Part shown: piece after piece, positions 18,740 through 27,183 of the stretch
How the letters are laid out: each line of letters begins with the position of its first letter
How positions within the stretch are numbered: the stretch's first letter is position 1
From: Dehalococcoidia bacterium
GTDB lineage: Bacteria; Chloroflexota; Dehalococcoidia; GIF9; UBA5629
Reading direction: 5' to 3'
NCBI GenBank assembly: GCA_003142375.1
Contig: PLME01000014.1
Location: 7,830 to 71,829 of the forward strand
Length of the DNA stretch: 64,000 nt
Notes under the pieces: generated by a model
Told to the model about the DNA's origin: nothing
The model's database searches: none
What the model saw: only the letters and a program-made list of their open reading frames with translations
Made by a program: the position numbers and the translations under genes

Positions 18740-20599
18740 CTAGTCAACACCATATAGCATACGTCCCGCCCTTATTAATAGTTCTTTGCCAATCAAATCA
18801 TCAGCCAATAATGGCAGTTGGATGATTGGCGCACTAAATCTTTGATACATCTCTTCTAAATATTTTAATTGCATGGATTTACGCTGTTTCAAATAGGTGT
18901 TAGTCAGTATGTCGTCGGGCAATATAAGATTGGCAACTATCATGTTCGTCGATATTCCGATGGTTTTAAGGTCTTCCATTGCGCGGCTTGCCTCTTCAAT
19001 GGGCGTGTTCTCGGGATACATAACAAAGCTGAAAGTAGTGCGCTCGGAATCCTGCATCATTTCAATTACTTCCTTGAAACGAGCTTTGGTAACCCTATCC
19101 ATCTCAGTATCATCAGTAGTTGTATATATTTTGATTTCCAGTTGTTTGCTCCATTCTACCGGCAATTTAAGCAGCCGCAAAGTATGCCCCGTAGGTGCAG
19201 TGTCGAACACTATAACCTCGTAGTCCTTGAGACTGGCAAATTCAATAAATTTTTCAAATGTGGCCATTTCCTCCGTGCATGGAGAGTTCAGTTCTTCTTC
19301 TATCGCTGCAACACGCCTCTTATCATATTTCTGACTGACTTCAGCGATTACCTTGGCCTTGTATTCCTTCGCAGCTTGTGGTCCGTCGATACATGCCATC
19401 CACAGATTTCCCTTTTTCCCTACCCGCGCTGGTTTCTCAGAAATAGGCTGACCAAGTATCTGCGCAAGATGAGAAGCCGGATCAGTGGTGAGTAACAATG
19501 TGCGACGGCCCCGCCCGGCTATCCATAAAGCTGTGGCAGCGGCAACTGACGTTTTGCCTACGCCGCCCTTACCGGCAAAGAAGATCGTCCTGCGGTTTCC
19601 ATTATTTGGAATCAACAGTTTTTCGATGGCCGGGGCAATCCGGGCATATTTTTGTATCGAAGATGCCTTTGCAGTTTCACTGATTTCTATCTTATAACCC
19701 GCAAGCTTCACAGGCTCTTCCAACAGCTTCTTTCCTATTGCCTGCAATGATTCCTTGCCGTTAACCTCATTTGCCTCCAGTTCCATCAGCGTGGTTGGTA
19801 GTGCGAGACTTGTTTTAATCTGGCTTAAATACTCCTGTTGTTTATAAAAACGGCGAAGCATGAATGGATTATCGCACGCCTTCTTAGGATAAATACCGTT
19901 TACAACTAGCTGCTGGGATGCAATGCCCAGTTTAGTCAATTCTGAAATAGAGCGCAGCGTTTCATAGATAGCCGTCGCCTCGGGACGCAGTACAAAAATG
20001 AAAGTGGTTTGTTTTGAATCTCGCATGGCAGCAAGTGCACGATCAAACTTTTCTTTCGACTCTGCGAGTGCTGCCGCAGGACCTATACAGGTCTGCCCTG
20101 CGCTGCCGTCCTTAGCAGCGTTTTCTATTACCATGCTCCATTCCCCAGGCAACTCAAGCAAACGCAATGTATGGCCTGTGGGAGCAGTATCGAATATTGC
20201 CACATCATAATCCAAATCCTGCAGAAAATCCGTGAAACGCTCGAAGGCCGCGATTTCAGCAGTGCATGGTGAATTCAACTGTTCCTCCACCACAGCAAGG
20301 CTTTCCTCTGGAATTAGTCCCTTCAAAGGAGCGATTGTTCTTTCTCTGTATTCGGACGTAGCTTTGTCAGGGTCAAGCTCCATGGCAAATAGGTTGCTTA
20401 TCCCTGTTATCGGAACGACATTATATCCAATAGGTTGCTCGAAAACGTCGGCCAGGTTGGAAGCAGGGTCGGTGGTTACGATGAGAGTCTTCTTGCCCGA
20501 AGCCGCATAATGCAATGCGCTCGCCGCTGCCATAGTCGTTTTTCCCACGCCTCCTTTTCCAGAAAAGAAATAAAAATGGGTGTTATGGCGCGCCATCAT
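18740..20599 (-). CDS. arsA: Arsenite-stimulated ATPase ArsA, duplicated form
   Basis: 619-residue ATPase that couples ATP hydrolysis to arsenite extrusion with a membrane carrier. It is an internal duplication: each half has the deviant Walker A GKGGVGKT (residues 14-21 and 343-350), the TTDPASxLA switch, and DTAPTGHTLRLL. Each half also has the conserved LNSPC cysteine segment, and GQTC in the first half supplies a further candidate metalloid ligand, matching the cysteines that form the As(III)/Sb(III) site in ArsA. It is the last gene of the second arsenic operon, 60 bp after arsD. The expected membrane partner could be Acr3 encoded 3 kb upstream. Confidence 0.93.
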   Translation of the reverse strand: MMARHNTHFYFFSGKGGVGKTTMAAASALHYAASGKKTLIVTTDPASNLADVFEQPIGYNVVPITGISNLFAMELDPDKATSEYRERTIAPLKGLIPEESLAVVEEQLNSPCTAEIAAFERFTDFLQDLDYDVAIFDTAPTGHTLRLLELPGEWSMVIENAAKDGSAGQTCIGPAAALAESKEKFDRALAAMRDSKQTTFIFVLRPEATAIYETLRSISELTKLGIASQQLVVNGIYPKKACDNPFMLRRFYKQQEYLSQIKTSLALPTTLMELEANEVNGKESLQAIGKKLLEEPVKLAGYKIEISETAKASSIQKYARIAPAIEKLLIPNNGNRRTIFFAGKGGVGKTSVAAATALWIAGRGRRTLLLTTDPASHLAQILGQPISEKPARVGKKGNLWMACIDGPQAAKEYKAKVIAEVSQKYDKRRVAAIEEELNSPCTEEMATFEKFIEFASLKDYEVIVFDTAPTGHTLRLLKLPVEWSKQLEIKIYTTTDDTEMDRVTKARFKEVIEMMQDSERTTFSFVMYPENTPIEEASRAMEDLKTIGISTNMIVANLILPDDILTNTYLKQRKSMQLKYLEEMYQRFSAPIIQLPLLADDLIGKELLIRAGRMLYGVD

Positions 20600-20659
20600 A
20601 GAACCATGTCCTTATTCAAAATAATTTGCGAGAGACATTTCGGATAATTAAAGATAAAT

Positions 20660-21103
20660 TCAACAGCAGCGATTTTGCGTCCCGCCGCCAGAGGCTTTCT
20701 TAAAACTTGGGCCGCAACTGATATCGCAGGAATTCTTTCCAGAGCAACACCCTTCCTCCTCAGCAAGCTCCACTTTGACTACAGGTTTGCTATTGTCGCC
20801 AACCTGTACCAGATCTTTTAGTTCCGCCAGCGAAGGATATGCGCCCACCTTGACCACCTTCCCATCGCAGGTAGTAATTGGCAGCGCTTTGATCTGGTGC
20901 TCTTGAATTAGCTTGACAACCTCCGGGTTTTCCCTGAATCTTTTTGGGTTCCCTGTGATACTATAACGCTCGACCCTGGCACCAGTTTCCTTCAATTTGT
21001 CCAATGCATCCTGCAAGTCAATCAGCGACTTATCCGGGTTGGGGCCGCATACCCCGCTGGAACAGCACATGGCTGACTCGTAAATAATGAAGCTCCTGGT
21101 CAT
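20660..21103 (-). CDS. arsD: Arsenic metallochaperone ArsD
   Basis: 147-residue thioredoxin-fold protein that hands As(III) to ArsA. The vicinal cysteine site is present as Cys13, Cys14 and Cys19 in MCCSSGVCGP, equivalent to Cys12, Cys13 and Cys18 of the plasmid protein. The C-terminal part is cysteine-rich (EEGCCSGKNSCDISCGP and a final RCC), also seen in some ArsD. I set the start at 21103 because AAGGAG lies just ahead of it; the frame is open with another ATG at 21118 that would place this site inside the gene. It lies directly upstream of arsA. Confidence 0.92.
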   Translation of the reverse strand: MTRSFIIYESAMCCSSGVCGPNPDKSLIDLQDALDKLKETGARVERYSITGNPKRFRENPEVVKLIQEHQIKALPITTCDGKVVKVGAYPSLAELKDLVQVGDNSKPVVKVELAEEEGCCSGKNSCDISCGPSFKKASGGGTQNRCC

Positions 21104-21150
21104 GGCAACTCCTTTCATATTCTAATTAGTGTCTTTGAACGGCCATTTTT

Positions 21151-21894
21151 CTATGGGCATGTACCCCCACCACTGCAACATGACCCCGATGACTTCTGCC
21201 AGTGAGATATACGGTCTTGCGCTGCTGGGGCAGGCTGGGTTATCTGTATAGTCTCAATGGGCTGTTGCACGGTATAATTGTCGCTAAGATCACCGATGCC
21301 TACGATATATGTCCCTGGCTCGGCCTTGGTCACTTTGAATGCAGAATTGTAGTTGGAACCCGGTGGCATAACAACCTTGTCGGATTGTTCTGTGATCCCG
21401 TTTATCTTTAGCTCGGCAATGTAAGTCCCCTCACTTCCGCCCGTGTTTACAATACGGGCCGTGATAATCACTTCCTCCCCTGGATTTGCCACTTCCATAT
21501 TTATATTCAAATTAGAAACTTCGAAAGCGGCAGGCGCAATTTTTTCCACGGTTACCGTAGAGCTTTTGTCACCTATTCTAATTTCATATGTGCCCGCTGT
21601 ACCCCTGTGCAGTGTGAATTGAATTTCCTTTAATTCCCCCGGCGCAAGTGTTACTTCGGTTCGATCATCAGCTATCCCGTTTACCATCACCGGCACTGTA
21701 TAGGTGGCCTCGCTCCTGCTGGCATTATTTATCGCGGCAGTGACAACGAATTTTTCGTTCTCTATCACCTTATTCGGAGTCACCTCCAGCGATTGAACCC
21801 CAAAGTTATTTGCTGATGCCGGTTCGCAGGCCGGCAATGGCAATAGGAAAGCCAATAAAAACAGACTCATTAAAGCTGCTATTCCTCTTTTCAT
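21151..21894 (-). CDS. CARDB-domain lipoprotein with cysteine-rich tail, in arsenic operon
   Basis: 247-residue exported protein: signal peptide with lipobox LPAC, then two beta-sandwich CARDB-like repeats (about residues 35-115 and 120-205; each has a VxNTG or NNASRSE turn and a glycine-rich GTYxxxIGD strand), a proline-rich spacer and the tail SCCSGGGTCP. CARDB domains are adhesion-like modules; their presence between a CcdA-like transporter and arsD is unusual. The three tail cysteines could bind arsenite outside the membrane, which is inference. The start at 21894 follows a GGAGGT site; an upstream ATG at 21909 is less likely. Confidence 0.75.
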   Translation of the reverse strand: MKRGIAALMSLFLLAFLLPLPACEPASANNFGVQSLEVTPNKVIENEKFVVTAAINNASRSEATYTVPVMVNGIADDRTEVTLAPGELKEIQFTLHRGTAGTYEIRIGDKSSTVTVEKIAPAAFEVSNLNINMEVANPGEEVIITARIVNTGGSEGTYIAELKINGITEQSDKVVMPPGSNYNSAFKVTKAEPGTYIVGIGDLSDNYTVQQPIETIQITQPAPAAQDRISHWQKSSGSCCSGGGTCP

Positions 21895-21938
21895 TTTATT
21901 TACCTCCATAGTCTCAAATCCATTAAAATCTACGCCGT

Positions 21939-22640
21939 TTAGAGCGTAAATAGGATCCAGACACCGGCCGCAATTAGCAGGACTCCTGAAACTCTCTGGA
22001 TTGGCACAGCCATTTTATGAATAAATCCCGTCAACTTGCCCAGGCCTATGCCGAGAATTGCCGCTACCATGGGCAGACTATAACCAATAGCAAACACTGC
22101 AAGTATCAGGGCACCCCATCCACCCTCTCCCTTCAATGCGGAAACGCCCAGTATAATCGGGAGCAGCGCGGGGCCGCAGCAACCCATGGTATAGGTTATG
22201 CTCACCACACCTACGGCCAGCCCAAAAATTGACGCCCCTAACATTCCAGACGGTAATTTGCCTATAACCGGATTTACAGAGGGTAGTCGGAATGGCAGCA
22301 GATTAAGTGCCACAAAACCGAAGAAAATGGTGAGGATGGCGATAAGTATCTTACCGTACAGACCGAAAGCGCTTCCGACTGTCTGGCTTATAAAGCCGAC
22401 AGCCCATCCTGCCGCGGAGAAAGCGAGAACTGTTCCCAGCATGAAGAAGCCGGCAATTATAAATATATCTCTTTGCTGTTCACTTTCCCGCGAACCAGCA
22501 TATCCAATAACCGCGGCTATCAGGGGCGCCGAACAACCAATACAAGCGAAGGATGTTACAAGGCCTAATAATAGCCCCGCTGGCAATACGAGCAAGCCAA
22601 ATTCCGGCGCGCTGAATATTTGGTTTATCCATTCCTGCAT
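21939..22640 (-). CDS. CcdA/DsbD-type membrane thiol transporter
   Basis: 233-residue polytopic membrane protein with about six helices. Paired cysteines occur at Cys33 and Cys36 (FACIGCSAP) and in TMGCCGP at the start of the fourth helix, the positions used by CcdA-type proteins to pass reducing equivalents across the membrane. It lies between the membrane-anchored thioredoxin-like protein and the CARDB lipoprotein, so it may reduce extracytoplasmic cysteine partners in this operon. Cytochrome c maturation is the textbook role of the family but no haem genes are near. Confidence 0.75.
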   Translation of the reverse strand: MQEWINQIFSAPEFGLLVLPAGLLLGLVTSFACIGCSAPLIAAVIGYAGSRESEQQRDIFIIAGFFMLGTVLAFSAAGWAVGFISQTVGSAFGLYGKILIAILTIFFGFVALNLLPFRLPSVNPVIGKLPSGMLGASIFGLAVGVVSITYTMGCCGPALLPIILGVSALKGEGGWGALILAVFAIGYSLPMVAAILGIGLGKLTGFIHKMAVPIQRVSGVLLIAAGVWILFTL

Positions 22641-22658
22641 TTTATTTTTGCTCCAGTA

Positions 22659-23258
22659 TTATTGCCCGCAGCACCCTGAACCTGGAACACAAGTTTTTTG
22701 CAGGCTAAGATACGCTTGAAGAAGCTTCCTATCAGTAATGTCACCTTTGACTATTGCCCCCTGGCCCGTGGCTGCAATTACCAGGACTGACGGAAGTGGC
22801 TGTATGGCAAGGCGGTCCATAGTAGCCTGGAATTCAGGATCAGTGGAACTCAGGGTCATTGTATCGACAGCGCCGCCGTTCTGCTTTATTTGTTCCAAAG
22901 CAGTTTTGACCGCCTGGTCTGCTTTTGCCGTAGCATCATCATTGCCCGGAAATAATACAAAGATGAAATCATAAGTTGCGAATTTTGAGTTCAGGTTTTT
23001 CACCCAGTTTAGCTCGCCTACCCCGTCTGAGGCCGGAGTATTAACGGCCGCTGTAGACGGCGCAGGGTTGCTGGTCGAGGCCGGCGCACTAACGGCCGCT
23101 GTAGATGGTGAAGAGTTGCTGGTCGAGGCCGGCACCTTAGCCGCCGCAGAACTGGCTGATGTGCGCGTCATCAAAGTGTACGTTACAGCCCCGGCAATCA
23201 TTAAAACAGCAAGCACACAAAGCGCTATTTTCCACCACTGCATGTTTTTATTGGTCAT
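22659..23258 (-). CDS. Membrane-anchored thioredoxin-like protein with repeat linker
   Basis: 199-residue protein. One transmembrane helix at about 10-30 is followed by a low-complexity linker with two 16-residue repeats rich in Pro, Ala, Ser and Thr, then a thioredoxin-fold region (about 82-185; strand FIFVLFPG, later LPSVLVIA) that lacks the usual CxxC at the first helix. The tail CVPGSGCCGQ ends the protein. It is likely an envelope protein working with the CcdA-like transporter. It is the first structural gene after the second arsR, 55 bp downstream. Confidence 0.65.
   Translation of the reverse strand: MTNKNMQWWKIALCVLAVLMIAGAVTYTLMTRTSASSAAAKVPASTSNSSPSTAAVSAPASTSNPAPSTAAVNTPASDGVGELNWVKNLNSKFATYDFIFVLFPGNDDATAKADQAVKTALEQIKQNGGAVDTMTLSSTDPEFQATMDRLAIQPLPSVLVIAATGQGAIVKGDITDRKLLQAYLSLQKTCVPGSGCCGQ
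23042..23137. repeat. Two tandem 48-bp repeats in the linker of the thioredoxin-like gene
   Basis: TAACGGCCGCTGTAGA recurs at a 48-bp period (23042 and 23090), followed by GTTGCTGGTCGAGGCCGGC in both copies. The units encode the 16-residue linker repeats; copy number could vary between strains. Confidence 0.75.
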
Positions 23259-23313
23259 TTCTGCTCCTTTTGTATAAATTTCGAAACACTTCGAATATCA
23301 GATATAAAATTTT

Positions 23314-23643
23314 TTAAACCGGTTCGGCCAATTTGAAAAATTCCAGTAGTAAATCAATCACTGAAAGGTCAACCGAGCATTCTGTGCGTTGCCCGTGCCT
23401 TTTTATTTTGACCAGACCGGAGCGGTTCAACTCCTTGATATGATGTGATACGGTTGAACCCGCAATCCCCAGGTCTTTGCCCAGTGTACCCACGCACTCA
23501 CATATCTGGCCGTCTGAGCCGCATGGACTGGCTTCTATGCAACAACTGGCCAGACGCATAAAAATCTTCACCCGATATGGATTCGACAACGCCTTAAAAA
23601 TATCAGCATATCGCTGCGCATCATCATTTCGATATCTCGACAT
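23314..23643 (-). CDS. ArsR/SmtB family metalloregulator (second copy)
   Basis: 109-residue winged-helix repressor. The helix-turn-helix GIAGSTVSHHIKELNRSG lies at about 59-76. Cysteines cluster ahead of it at 34, 35, 41, 48 and 50; the ICEC pair sits where classical ArsR has its CVC arsenite ligands, with extra cysteines in an insertion not seen in the first ArsR here. It heads the thioredoxin-like, CcdA, CARDB, arsD, arsA run and probably regulates it. It is separated from acr3 by 51 bp, so two regulatory units meet here. Confidence 0.88.
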   Translation of the reverse strand: MSRYRNDDAQRYADIFKALSNPYRVKIFMRLASCCIEASPCGSDGQICECVGTLGKDLGIAGSTVSHHIKELNRSGLVKIKRHGQRTECSVDLSVIDLLLEFFKLAEPV

Positions 23644-23694
23644 GTTTCTACTATAGACCTACCTATTTATTTTTGTCAAGACCTGTAAGTCTAA

Positions 23695-24804
23695 TTAAAG
23701 ACGGTTTATAGTCTCACGATCGAAATATTTGCGCTTGAAATACAAAGACACATTGACCAGGCCTATCAGCACCGGCACTTCGACCAGCGGGCCAATCACC
23801 GCGGCAAAAGCCTGCCCCGACCCTATCCCAAATACCGCAACTGCAACAGCTATAGCAAGTTCAAAATTGTTGCTGGCAGCGGTGAAGGCAATGGTGGCCG
23901 TCTTCGGATATCCGGCGCCGATCTTCTTGCCCATGTAAAAAGAGACCAGGAACATCACCACGAAATATATAAGCAGAGGAACAGCGATGCGCACAACATC
24001 CAGCGGCAATTGAACAATAATCTGGCCCTTGAGCGAGAACATCACCAGGATGGTGAAAAGCAGCGCCACCAGTGTAATAGGGCTTATCTTCGGTATGAAC
24101 TTGGTATCATACCACTGCCGGCCCCGGGTCTTCAGCAACACAAACCTGGTTAGCATTCCGCCGAAAAACGGTATACCCAGATAGATCAAAACGCTCTGCG
24201 CTATCTGCCAGATGGTTATATTCACGGCAACTCCCTTCAGTCCGAACCATCCCGGCAGTATTGTGATAAAAATATAGGCGTAAATGGAGTAAAACAGTAT
24301 CTGGAAAATAGAATTGAAAGCCACCAAACCGGCTGCATATTCGTTATCGCCCCTGCAAAGCTCGTTCCAGACGATCACCATGGCTATGCAGCGCGCCAGC
24401 CCTATCATTATAAGTCCGACCATATAATCAGGAAATCCGTTCAGAAACAGGATGGCCAGCAGGAACATCAATATGGGCCCGATGATCCAGTTTTGCACCA
24501 GCGAAAGACCGAGGATTTTCCAGTCTCGAAAAACCAACGGCAATCCCTCGTATTTGACCTTGGCCAGAGGGGGATACATCATCAGGATAAGACCCACTGC
24601 AATTGGGATCGATGTAGTACCCACTTGGAACACGGAGATAAAATCTGCGACTCGTGGTATAAAATAGCCCAGGCCCACCCCGATGGCCATAGCCAGGAAA
24701 ATCCAAAGCGTCAGGAAACGGTCAAGCACCGACAATTTTAAGGTGCTTTGCTCTGCCGTACAGGATACTCCATTCTCCTTCATATCCATTTGAACCTTCT
24801 TCAT
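23695..24804 (-). CDS. acr3: Arsenite efflux permease Acr3
   Basis: 369-residue BASS-superfamily carrier with about ten transmembrane helices that exports As(III). The family segment [19 protein letters not shown] in the fourth helix holds the conserved cysteine needed for transport, and LVAFNSIFQ follows. The start overlaps the arsC stop by 4 bp, so the two are translationally coupled: arsenate reduced by ArsC is passed on to this exporter. It may also dock ArsA from the second operon. Confidence 0.94.
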   Translation of the reverse strand: MKKVQMDMKENGVSCTAEQSTLKLSVLDRFLTLWIFLAMAIGVGLGYFIPRVADFISVFQVGTTSIPIAVGLILMMYPPLAKVKYEGLPLVFRDWKILGLSLVQNWIIGPILMFLLAILFLNGFPDYMVGLIMIGLARCIAMVIVWNELCRGDNEYAAGLVAFNSIFQILFYSIYAYIFITILPGWFGLKGVAVNITIWQIAQSVLIYLGIPFFGGMLTRFVLLKTRGRQWYDTKFIPKISPITLVALLFTILVMFSLKGQIIVQLPLDVVRIAVPLLIYFVVMFLVSFYMGKKIGAGYPKTATIAFTAASNNFELAIAVAVAVFGIGSGQAFAAVIGPLVEVPVLIGLVNVSLYFKRKYFDRETINRL

Positions 24805-25193
24805 GAAATTTCTTCCACCATCTTGCTTACCCTGGACTTAATCTCATCCCTGATCTTTCTCACTTCTTCTTTGGACTTGCCCTTCGGATCAGGTAATCCC
24901 CAGTCCTCTGTATCCACCAGGGTGGCGGGGCAGACGCCCTCCGTACTGCACCCCATAGTGATTACCCTTTTGGCATCTTTCAGCATCTCGGCAGTCAGCT
25001 GCCTGGGTTTATTGCCGCTTATATCGATATCCAATTCCTTCATAACTTCAATGACCACCGGGTCTACCCGGTCGGACGGCATGGTCCCGGCGGAAAAAGC
25101 AAGGGCTTTACCTTTAGACATGTGATTGAAAAATGCCTCTGCCATCTGGCTTCGGCCCGAGTTCCCGACACATACAAAGAGAATTTTGTTCAT
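24801..25193 (-). CDS. arsC: Arsenate reductase ArsC, thioredoxin-coupled type
   Basis: 130-residue low-molecular-weight-phosphatase-fold enzyme that reduces As(V) to As(III). The catalytic loop is CVGNSGRSQ with Cys8, and the relay cysteines are Cys82 and Cys88 in [10 protein letters not shown], as in thioredoxin-linked reductases. The frame is open to 25316 but the first 41 codons have no family similarity and would overlap the upstream gene, so I start at ATG 25193. It is 14 bp from the ArsG-like gene and overlaps acr3. Confidence 0.93.
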   Translation of the reverse strand: MNKILFVCVGNSGRSQMAEAFFNHMSKGKALAFSAGTMPSDRVDPVVIEVMKELDIDISGNKPRQLTAEMLKDAKRVITMGCSTEGVCPATLVDTEDWGLPDPKGKSKEEVRKIRDEIKSRVSKMVEEIS

Positions 25194-25207
25194 GCAGCAG
25201 ACAGCCC

Positions 25208-25915
25208 TTAATAAAGCTTCAACCAGAGCCCAATATAAACCAGGCCGATTACGATGAAAAGTGCGGCCATTGCGACCCGGATATATTTTTCTGCCCTGCT
25301 GATGGCATTGATCCATTTAGCCGCACCCGCAATACCCAGCGACAGGAGAGTGCCGAAGAGTAGTACGGGGAGGCCGGTGCCAAGGGCAAACACAGCAGGC
25401 AAACCAACACCGCCTGTTGTCTTCAGTGCCATAGGGATAAGCACCATAAAAAAAAGCACTGCGCTGTAAGGGCAAAATGCCAGCGCCAGTATAAGGCCCA
25501 GGGGCAGTGCCCCCAGCACGCCCATGTCTGCAAATTTGCCGGCAGCGTTGGCCAGCCGGGAATCGTGCTCGCCCAGGTCAATCCTGTCCAGAAACAGCAT
25601 GATAACGCCGACCAAGATCAAAAATGGGCCGATTACCAGCTCACCGATCTGTTGTAAAAAATTGGCGATGGCCGGTATGCTTAGTCCCGCATAGATTATC
25701 AGGGTCCCCAGCAAGCTATAGGTTATCATCCTGCCCAGCGTATAGAGCGCACTGCTGGTAAATGCATACTTGCGGTCGGAGATCTTGCGGCTGATGTAAG
25801 CCAGCGCCGCCAGGTTGGTAGCCAGTGTGCAGGGCCCCAGGCAGGCCATAATACCGAGCAGAAAAGCCGACACGGCCGGTATATTCAGACTACCTGCCAA
25901 TCCCTGCAAATCCAT
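25208..25915 (-). CDS. ArsG-like / CcdA-like membrane transporter in ars operon
   Basis: 235-residue membrane protein with about six helices and cysteines Cys25 and Cys29 in GIMACLGPCTLATN, plus LAFCPYSAV later. This type is found in arsenic operons beside an ArsF-like protein and a small thioredoxin, and has been called ArsG family in connection with aromatic arsenical handling. A DsbD-like role in passing electrons outward is an equally fair reading. Its start overlaps the ArsF-like stop by one base. Confidence 0.75.
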   Translation of the reverse strand: MDLQGLAGSLNIPAVSAFLLGIMACLGPCTLATNLAALAYISRKISDRKYAFTSSALYTLGRMITYSLLGTLIIYAGLSIPAIANFLQQIGELVIGPFLILVGVIMLFLDRIDLGEHDSRLANAAGKFADMGVLGALPLGLILALAFCPYSAVLFFMVLIPMALKTTGGVGLPAVFALGTGLPVLLFGTLLSLGIAGAAKWINAISRAEKYIRVAMAALFIVIGLVYIGLWLKLY

Positions 25916-26448
25916 TAAGTGCTCTTGCCTTCCAGAATATCCGTCAATTTGAGCCTGATATAGCTAATAAGTTTATCCTTGTCCTGGTCGCCGGTCATCA
26001 ACCAGATATCGTCCAGGGTGTAAGTTTTTTCTATGCTGCCGCGTCTTTCGGTAACCCATAGGGCAAAAACAAGCGTGTCATATTTCTTGACCAGTTCAAA
26101 ATTGGCAGGGTCATCGGAGACAATCATGGTAAGTTTAAGTTTACCATTGGCCTGCTCATCCTTGAAATATGTGTCGACGACATATTTTATACTATCGCCC
26201 ACAAGGGCCATACAGTGGCAGGGCGCCTTTGTATGGAAATAAACCAGCTCTACTTTATCGGGCTTGACTGGTAGAGGAGCTATGGTCAGGCTGACCGAAG
26301 TAGAATTGTCGACTAGCATCGTTGTAGTATCTGTGACCGGGATACCATTCTGGACCGCCGGGGCTGTCTGCGGAGCGCTGCAACCCACTACAGGCAGGAC
26401 AGTTGCTGTAAGCGCAAGTAGAATAGTAATAAACCAGAATATCCTCAT
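25915..26448 (-). CDS. ArsF-like exported protein
   Basis: 177-residue lipoprotein (lipobox VVGC, Cys23) with a compact thioredoxin-like domain. LVYFHTKAPCHCMAL supplies Cys77 and Cys79, a C-x-C variant of the C-x-x-C usual in this family. It matches the ArsF-type proteins that accompany ArsG-like transporters. An earlier link to nitroreductase function for this family is not supported by anything visible here. It lies 2 bp downstream of the small thioredoxin and is probably its extracytoplasmic partner. Confidence 0.65.
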   Translation of the reverse strand: MRIFWFITILLALTATVLPVVGCSAPQTAPAVQNGIPVTDTTTMLVDNSTSVSLTIAPLPVKPDKVELVYFHTKAPCHCMALVGDSIKYVVDTYFKDEQANGKLKLTMIVSDDPANFELVKKYDTLVFALWVTERRGSIEKTYTLDDIWLMTGDQDKDKLISYIRLKLTDILEGKST

Positions 26449-26450
26449 AT

Positions 26451-26705
26451 CTATACTTCCTTTCGTTGCAAAGCCGAATTAATAAGCTTTTTAAGTGCCT
26501 CTTTATTCGGCACCGATCCTGAACTGACCACCTTTTCATCGATCACCAGACCTGGAGTCATCAATATCGAATATTGCATTATCTGCTTCATATCATTAAC
26601 TTCCTCTACCACTGCATCCACCTTCAAATCAGCCACCGCTTCTTTCACATTTTTCAGCAGGCTGTGGCATTTGGCACAGCCCGTCCCCAGAACTTTGATA
26701 TGCAT
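26451..26705 (-). CDS. Small thioredoxin-family protein
   Basis: 84-residue redox protein with the active site GTGCAKCHS (Cys10, Cys13) and the cis-proline segment LMTPGLVIDEK. It belongs to the short glutaredoxin/thioredoxin group often found in metal and arsenic operons. It is likely to supply electrons to ArsC or to the ArsF/ArsG-like pair. It is the first gene after arsR, 48 bp downstream. Confidence 0.85.
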   Translation of the reverse strand: MHIKVLGTGCAKCHSLLKNVKEAVADLKVDAVVEEVNDMKQIMQYSILMTPGLVIDEKVVSSGSVPNKEALKKLINSALQRKEV

Positions 26706-26753
26706 TCAAGCCTCCTTGTATTGCTTTTTATGCTTACGCTCAGTCAATAAATC

Positions 26754-27107
26754 CTATGTCTGCCGGGCGCATTCCGGCAGTATACGCTCAGCGCTTGCCA
26801 GTTTCTGCAGGTCATCCTGACCGATTTTACTCTGCTCCATCCCCTTGCGGACCGATCTCACGATCTCGACCGTATTTGCATCGATGCCGTCCCAATCGAT
26901 CGAGTAAAGTGCAAACAAGCCCTGCCTTCTCATCTTAAGCAGTCCGGCGTTATACATGGCCGAAAGATGATGTGAAACGCGCGGCTGCGACATGTCCAGC
27001 ACCTGTATGATCTCGCAAACGCAGCACTCCCGCCCAAATAACATGTTGAGTATCCTGAGCCTCGTCTCATCAGACAGTGACTTTAAAATTCCGACCAGAT
27101 TACGCAT
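26754..27107 (-). CDS. arsR: ArsR family arsenite-responsive repressor (first copy)
   Basis: 117-residue winged-helix repressor. The arsenite site ECCVCEI (Cys28, Cys29, Cys31) lies at the start of the DNA-recognition region, followed by MSQPRVSHHLSAMYNAGLL. I place the start at ATG 27107 because AAAGGA precedes it at the right distance; the frame is open to a TTG at 27137 that would run into the operator. It heads the thioredoxin, ArsF, ArsG, arsC, acr3 operon and is divergent from the ArsP-type permease. Confidence 0.92.
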   Translation of the reverse strand: MRNLVGILKSLSDETRLRILNMLFGRECCVCEIIQVLDMSQPRVSHHLSAMYNAGLLKMRRQGLFALYSIDWDGIDANTVEIVRSVRKGMEQSKIGQDDLQKLASAERILPECARQT

Positions 27108-27135
27108 TTTTCCTTTAAACCTTTGACTAACATAC

Positions 27136-27163
27136 AACTATATAATAATATGTTTATATAGTT
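27136..27163. promoter_or_regulatory. ArsR operator between divergent arsenic operons
   Basis: AACTATATAA and TTATATAGTT are perfect 10-bp inverted arms around an 8-bp spacer. The site is 29 bp from the arsR ATG and 21 bp from the permease start, so one repressor dimer could control both units. Confidence 0.75.
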
Positions 27164-27183
27164 ATATAAAAAATATAGCTGAA

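Noticed and set aside
25194-25316. N-terminal extension of ArsC by 41 codons
   Set aside because: Unlike ArsC and would overlap the ArsG-like coding sequence; ATG 25193 gives the family start.
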